DNA from: Leptoclinus maculatus
Taxonomy: Eukaryota > Chordata > Actinopteri > Perciformes > Stichaeidae
Direction: 5' to 3'
DNA: 64,000 nt
Assembly: GCA_032191485.1 (NCBI GenBank)
Contig: JAVDOI010000012.1
Span: 15,277,140 to 15,341,139 of the forward strand
Shown: in pieces, positions 61,975 to 64,000 of the stretch
How the letters are laid out: every line of letters starts with the position of its first letter
Numbering within the stretch: the first letter of the stretch is position 1
The notes under the pieces: generated by a model
What the model was told of the DNA's origin: nothing
Seen by the model: the letters and a program-made list of their open reading frames with translations, nothing else
The model's database searches: none
Position numbers and translations under genes: made by a program

Positions 61975-62150
61975 ATGGGGGACATTCTTCTGCAGAAAGA
62001 GTACTTTTACTTCTGAAATTTTAAGTACATTTAGCCAATACTACCGGTACTTATGTACCCAACTAAGGATTTGAATGCAGCACGTTGAGGTATTTCCTAA
62101 ATTGTCATATTAGTTCTTTTACTTCATCTTTTACTTCCATCACTGATTAT
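61975..62150. repeat. Degenerate dispersed repeat
   Basis: AGAGTACTTTTACTTCTGAA through TTTTACTTCCATCACTGATT resembles the abundant fish repeat with 'TACTTTTACTT...TTCCACCACTG' wording. Heavily diverged. Confidence 0.4.
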
Positions 62151-64000
62151 TATGCAGGTCTTACAGTACACTGAATGAAGGCTGACCCCCATCATGGAGG
62201 AACCCCCCACTAGATGGAGCTACAGTAGGCCAGGGTGGAGGACGTTTGGGCTCCGTTGGTTTCATTTTTGCCAGCCTGTGAGGTTTGTCAGAATGCAGAA
62301 ATAGAACAGATAAACACATATAGCTAAACAGTTGTAAAAATAGACGACTTGTGGTCAGCCGGTGGCTATGCTCTCATTACGTTGCTCCGCTTTTGGTGAC
62401 ATCAGGTCTATTTTACCCCGTGATGAGGCTTTTTGAGAAGTGATAGCGGGGGCCTTGAACATTAAACTTATCCCCATATTTAGATAACAGCACATATTCC
62501 CATATTTACTATAAATTTGCACTTGGGACTGAACCAAATCAAGTGGTCCAGCCCAGCAGGACCTACACGTTGCATGTTTACGCTAAAACAAAATATAACC
62601 GTCCTCTCTTTCCACCACACGTCCCTCCCTTGCCGAGTGATTGTTGTTCCACTGAGCCTGCCAGTGGCGGTGCAGTGCACAGCAGCATCAGGCAGCGGTA
62701 GAATCCCCCGGTGGCGTGTCTGGACTGGATCCCCTGTGAGGTTACACCATGTTGCCAATGCTACAGCAAACATTTCACCCTGCCACAAACTCTTGCACAT
62801 GTGTGGGATTTTACTGCGTCAGTGAACAAGAAGAGAGGCAACATGATCTGATGTCTGCTGCATAATACAATACGAAGCAGGAAAATATAACACACGTCTT
62901 TGGCAAAAGAATTTAACTTAATTTTATTAAAATATTGAATAGACAACTCTCTCACCAAGTACACTAACACGTTTAACCTCCTGAAAGAGACATCAAAGAC
63001 AACAAATACAAATTAGTTTCCAAATCATTTAAAACATTTAAGACAACCGCCAAATGTCCAGCTGGTGACAGCCTATACCCATGGTGAGGCTGTGTGGGCA
63101 TCTACGGATCCTTTACTCAGAGCTCTGAAGCCAATTACGGAGACTGTTGAAACATAACCATTGCGTTTGCTAAAAATGTGCAAATTCAATTTTCTCCGTC
63201 ATCACTCATGCTCGCTGTCCGACAGGCTAGAAGTCCTCCAAAATGACCCCAAAAAATAAAGACAATTACAGAAGAAAGAACAAAAAAAAAAAAAAAAAAA
63301 CGACAACAACTTCCCATATCTACGCCATTATCATTTAAGACAATGCAAAATCAACTACTACTGTGCAACTAAACGGACTACATCCAACGGCTTTGTTTGT
63401 GATAGAGGTGAACTGTGCGGGATCTTAGTCCAGGCTTTGCTTCCTCTTAAGGCATATAAGCTTTTTAAAAAAAAGGTCCTCTTCATCAGAACCCAGGACG
63501 GCCAGATAAAAGGGTGTGCTTCACGTCGCCGAACCCAAGTCGAGAGAGACGCATCCGTCCTTCCTCTTGAGCTTCCTTCAGTGTCCATTTCCTCGTTGTC
63601 TTAGGTAGGGTGTGCGTGCATGTATTTACAAATTTTACCAAATGCATTGCCGCCGTGGAGCCTCTGCATACTTCTTAATACGTGCAGTGATAAGCGAGGC
63701 ACCGCCTCCATGTATCTTTTGCCGCCTCTTCATGTGTTCGTCCCACTGCAATCACTCACTTCCTTCCAAAAGTAGATCTCAGATGCACTCCCCCCCCCCC
63801 CCCTCTCCTCACGTATGCTATTGGTTAGCGCGGGTTTACGTATGATCGCGGGTTTACGTATGATCGCGTGTACATTTCTAAGTCTACATTTGCATCTGTA
63901 TGTAGAGAATTTGGGGCGTCCTGAGCATTTGGGACTATTCTGGATATTTCAAAAGAGGAGGAGGAGGGGGGGGGACATGTGAGGAGAGGAGGAGGTGTGC
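62151..64000. other. Right flank, no gene recognised
   Basis: A minus-strand AATAAA (TTTATT on +) near 62924, followed leftward by AT-rich sequence, could be the 3' end of a minus-strand gene extending past the window. No coding exon was recognised. A poly-A run lies at 63282-63300, a C-run at 63790-63803, and the 18-bp unit GCGGGTTTACGTATGATC is tandemly duplicated near 63829-63865. Confidence 0.35.

Overview
The window is eukaryotic, almost certainly from a teleost fish and probably a percomorph. Evidence: split vertebrate genes with compact GT-AG introns, very dense dinucleotide microsatellites, poly-G/poly-C runs, CpG-poor AT-rich spacers, and dispersed repeat families and GTTAGC-rich promoter sequence of the kind common in percomorph genomes. 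No prokaryotic gene, CRISPR array, rRNA or tRNA was seen. All gene models were built by hand from splice sites, codon phase and remembered family sequences; no alignment or search was run.

Layout. 1-18.7 kb: no gene found; microsatellites, fold-back and MITE-like repeats, fragments of LINE reverse transcriptase, and probable upstream regulatory DNA. 18.7-28.0 kb: slc6a1 (+), the GABA transporter GAT1, with 14 coding exons encoding 714 residues. 28.0-38.5 kb: intergenic, no gene recognised, rich in (GT)n, (CCT)n and G/C runs. 38.6-44.15 kb: vgll4 (-), the TEAD cofactor vestigial-like 4, with 5 coding exons encoding 262 residues. 44.15-46.6 kb: spacer between the divergent vgll4 and syn2 promoters. 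46.6-58.1 kb: syn2 (+), synapsin II, with 11 coding exons encoding 467 residues for a IIb-type product, followed by two further exon-like segments corresponding to the IIa-type tail. 58.1-64 kb: repeats, one promoter-like GTTAGC-rich stretch, and one unidentified 3' exon with its own AATAAA.

The order and orientation slc6a1(+) - vgll4(-) - syn2(+) match human 3p25, but HRH1, ATG7, TAMM41 and the TIMP4 gene nested in SYN2 are not where human synteny would put them. slc6a1 and syn2 both act at presynaptic terminals (GABA reuptake; synaptic vesicle clustering); vgll4 is a nuclear repressor of TEAD/YAP transcription and is functionally unrelated.

The most notable points are: (1) a repeat-built Pro/Ala/Ser/Thr-rich extension of about 115 residues in the cytoplasmic C-tail of GAT1, ending in EANV where mammals have EAYI; (2) syn2 IIa-type 3' exons whose domain-E signature is still readable but interrupted by frame changes; (3) absence of the synapsin-TIMP nested arrangement; (4) an expanded-spacing RE1-like motif beside the probable slc6a1 promoter.
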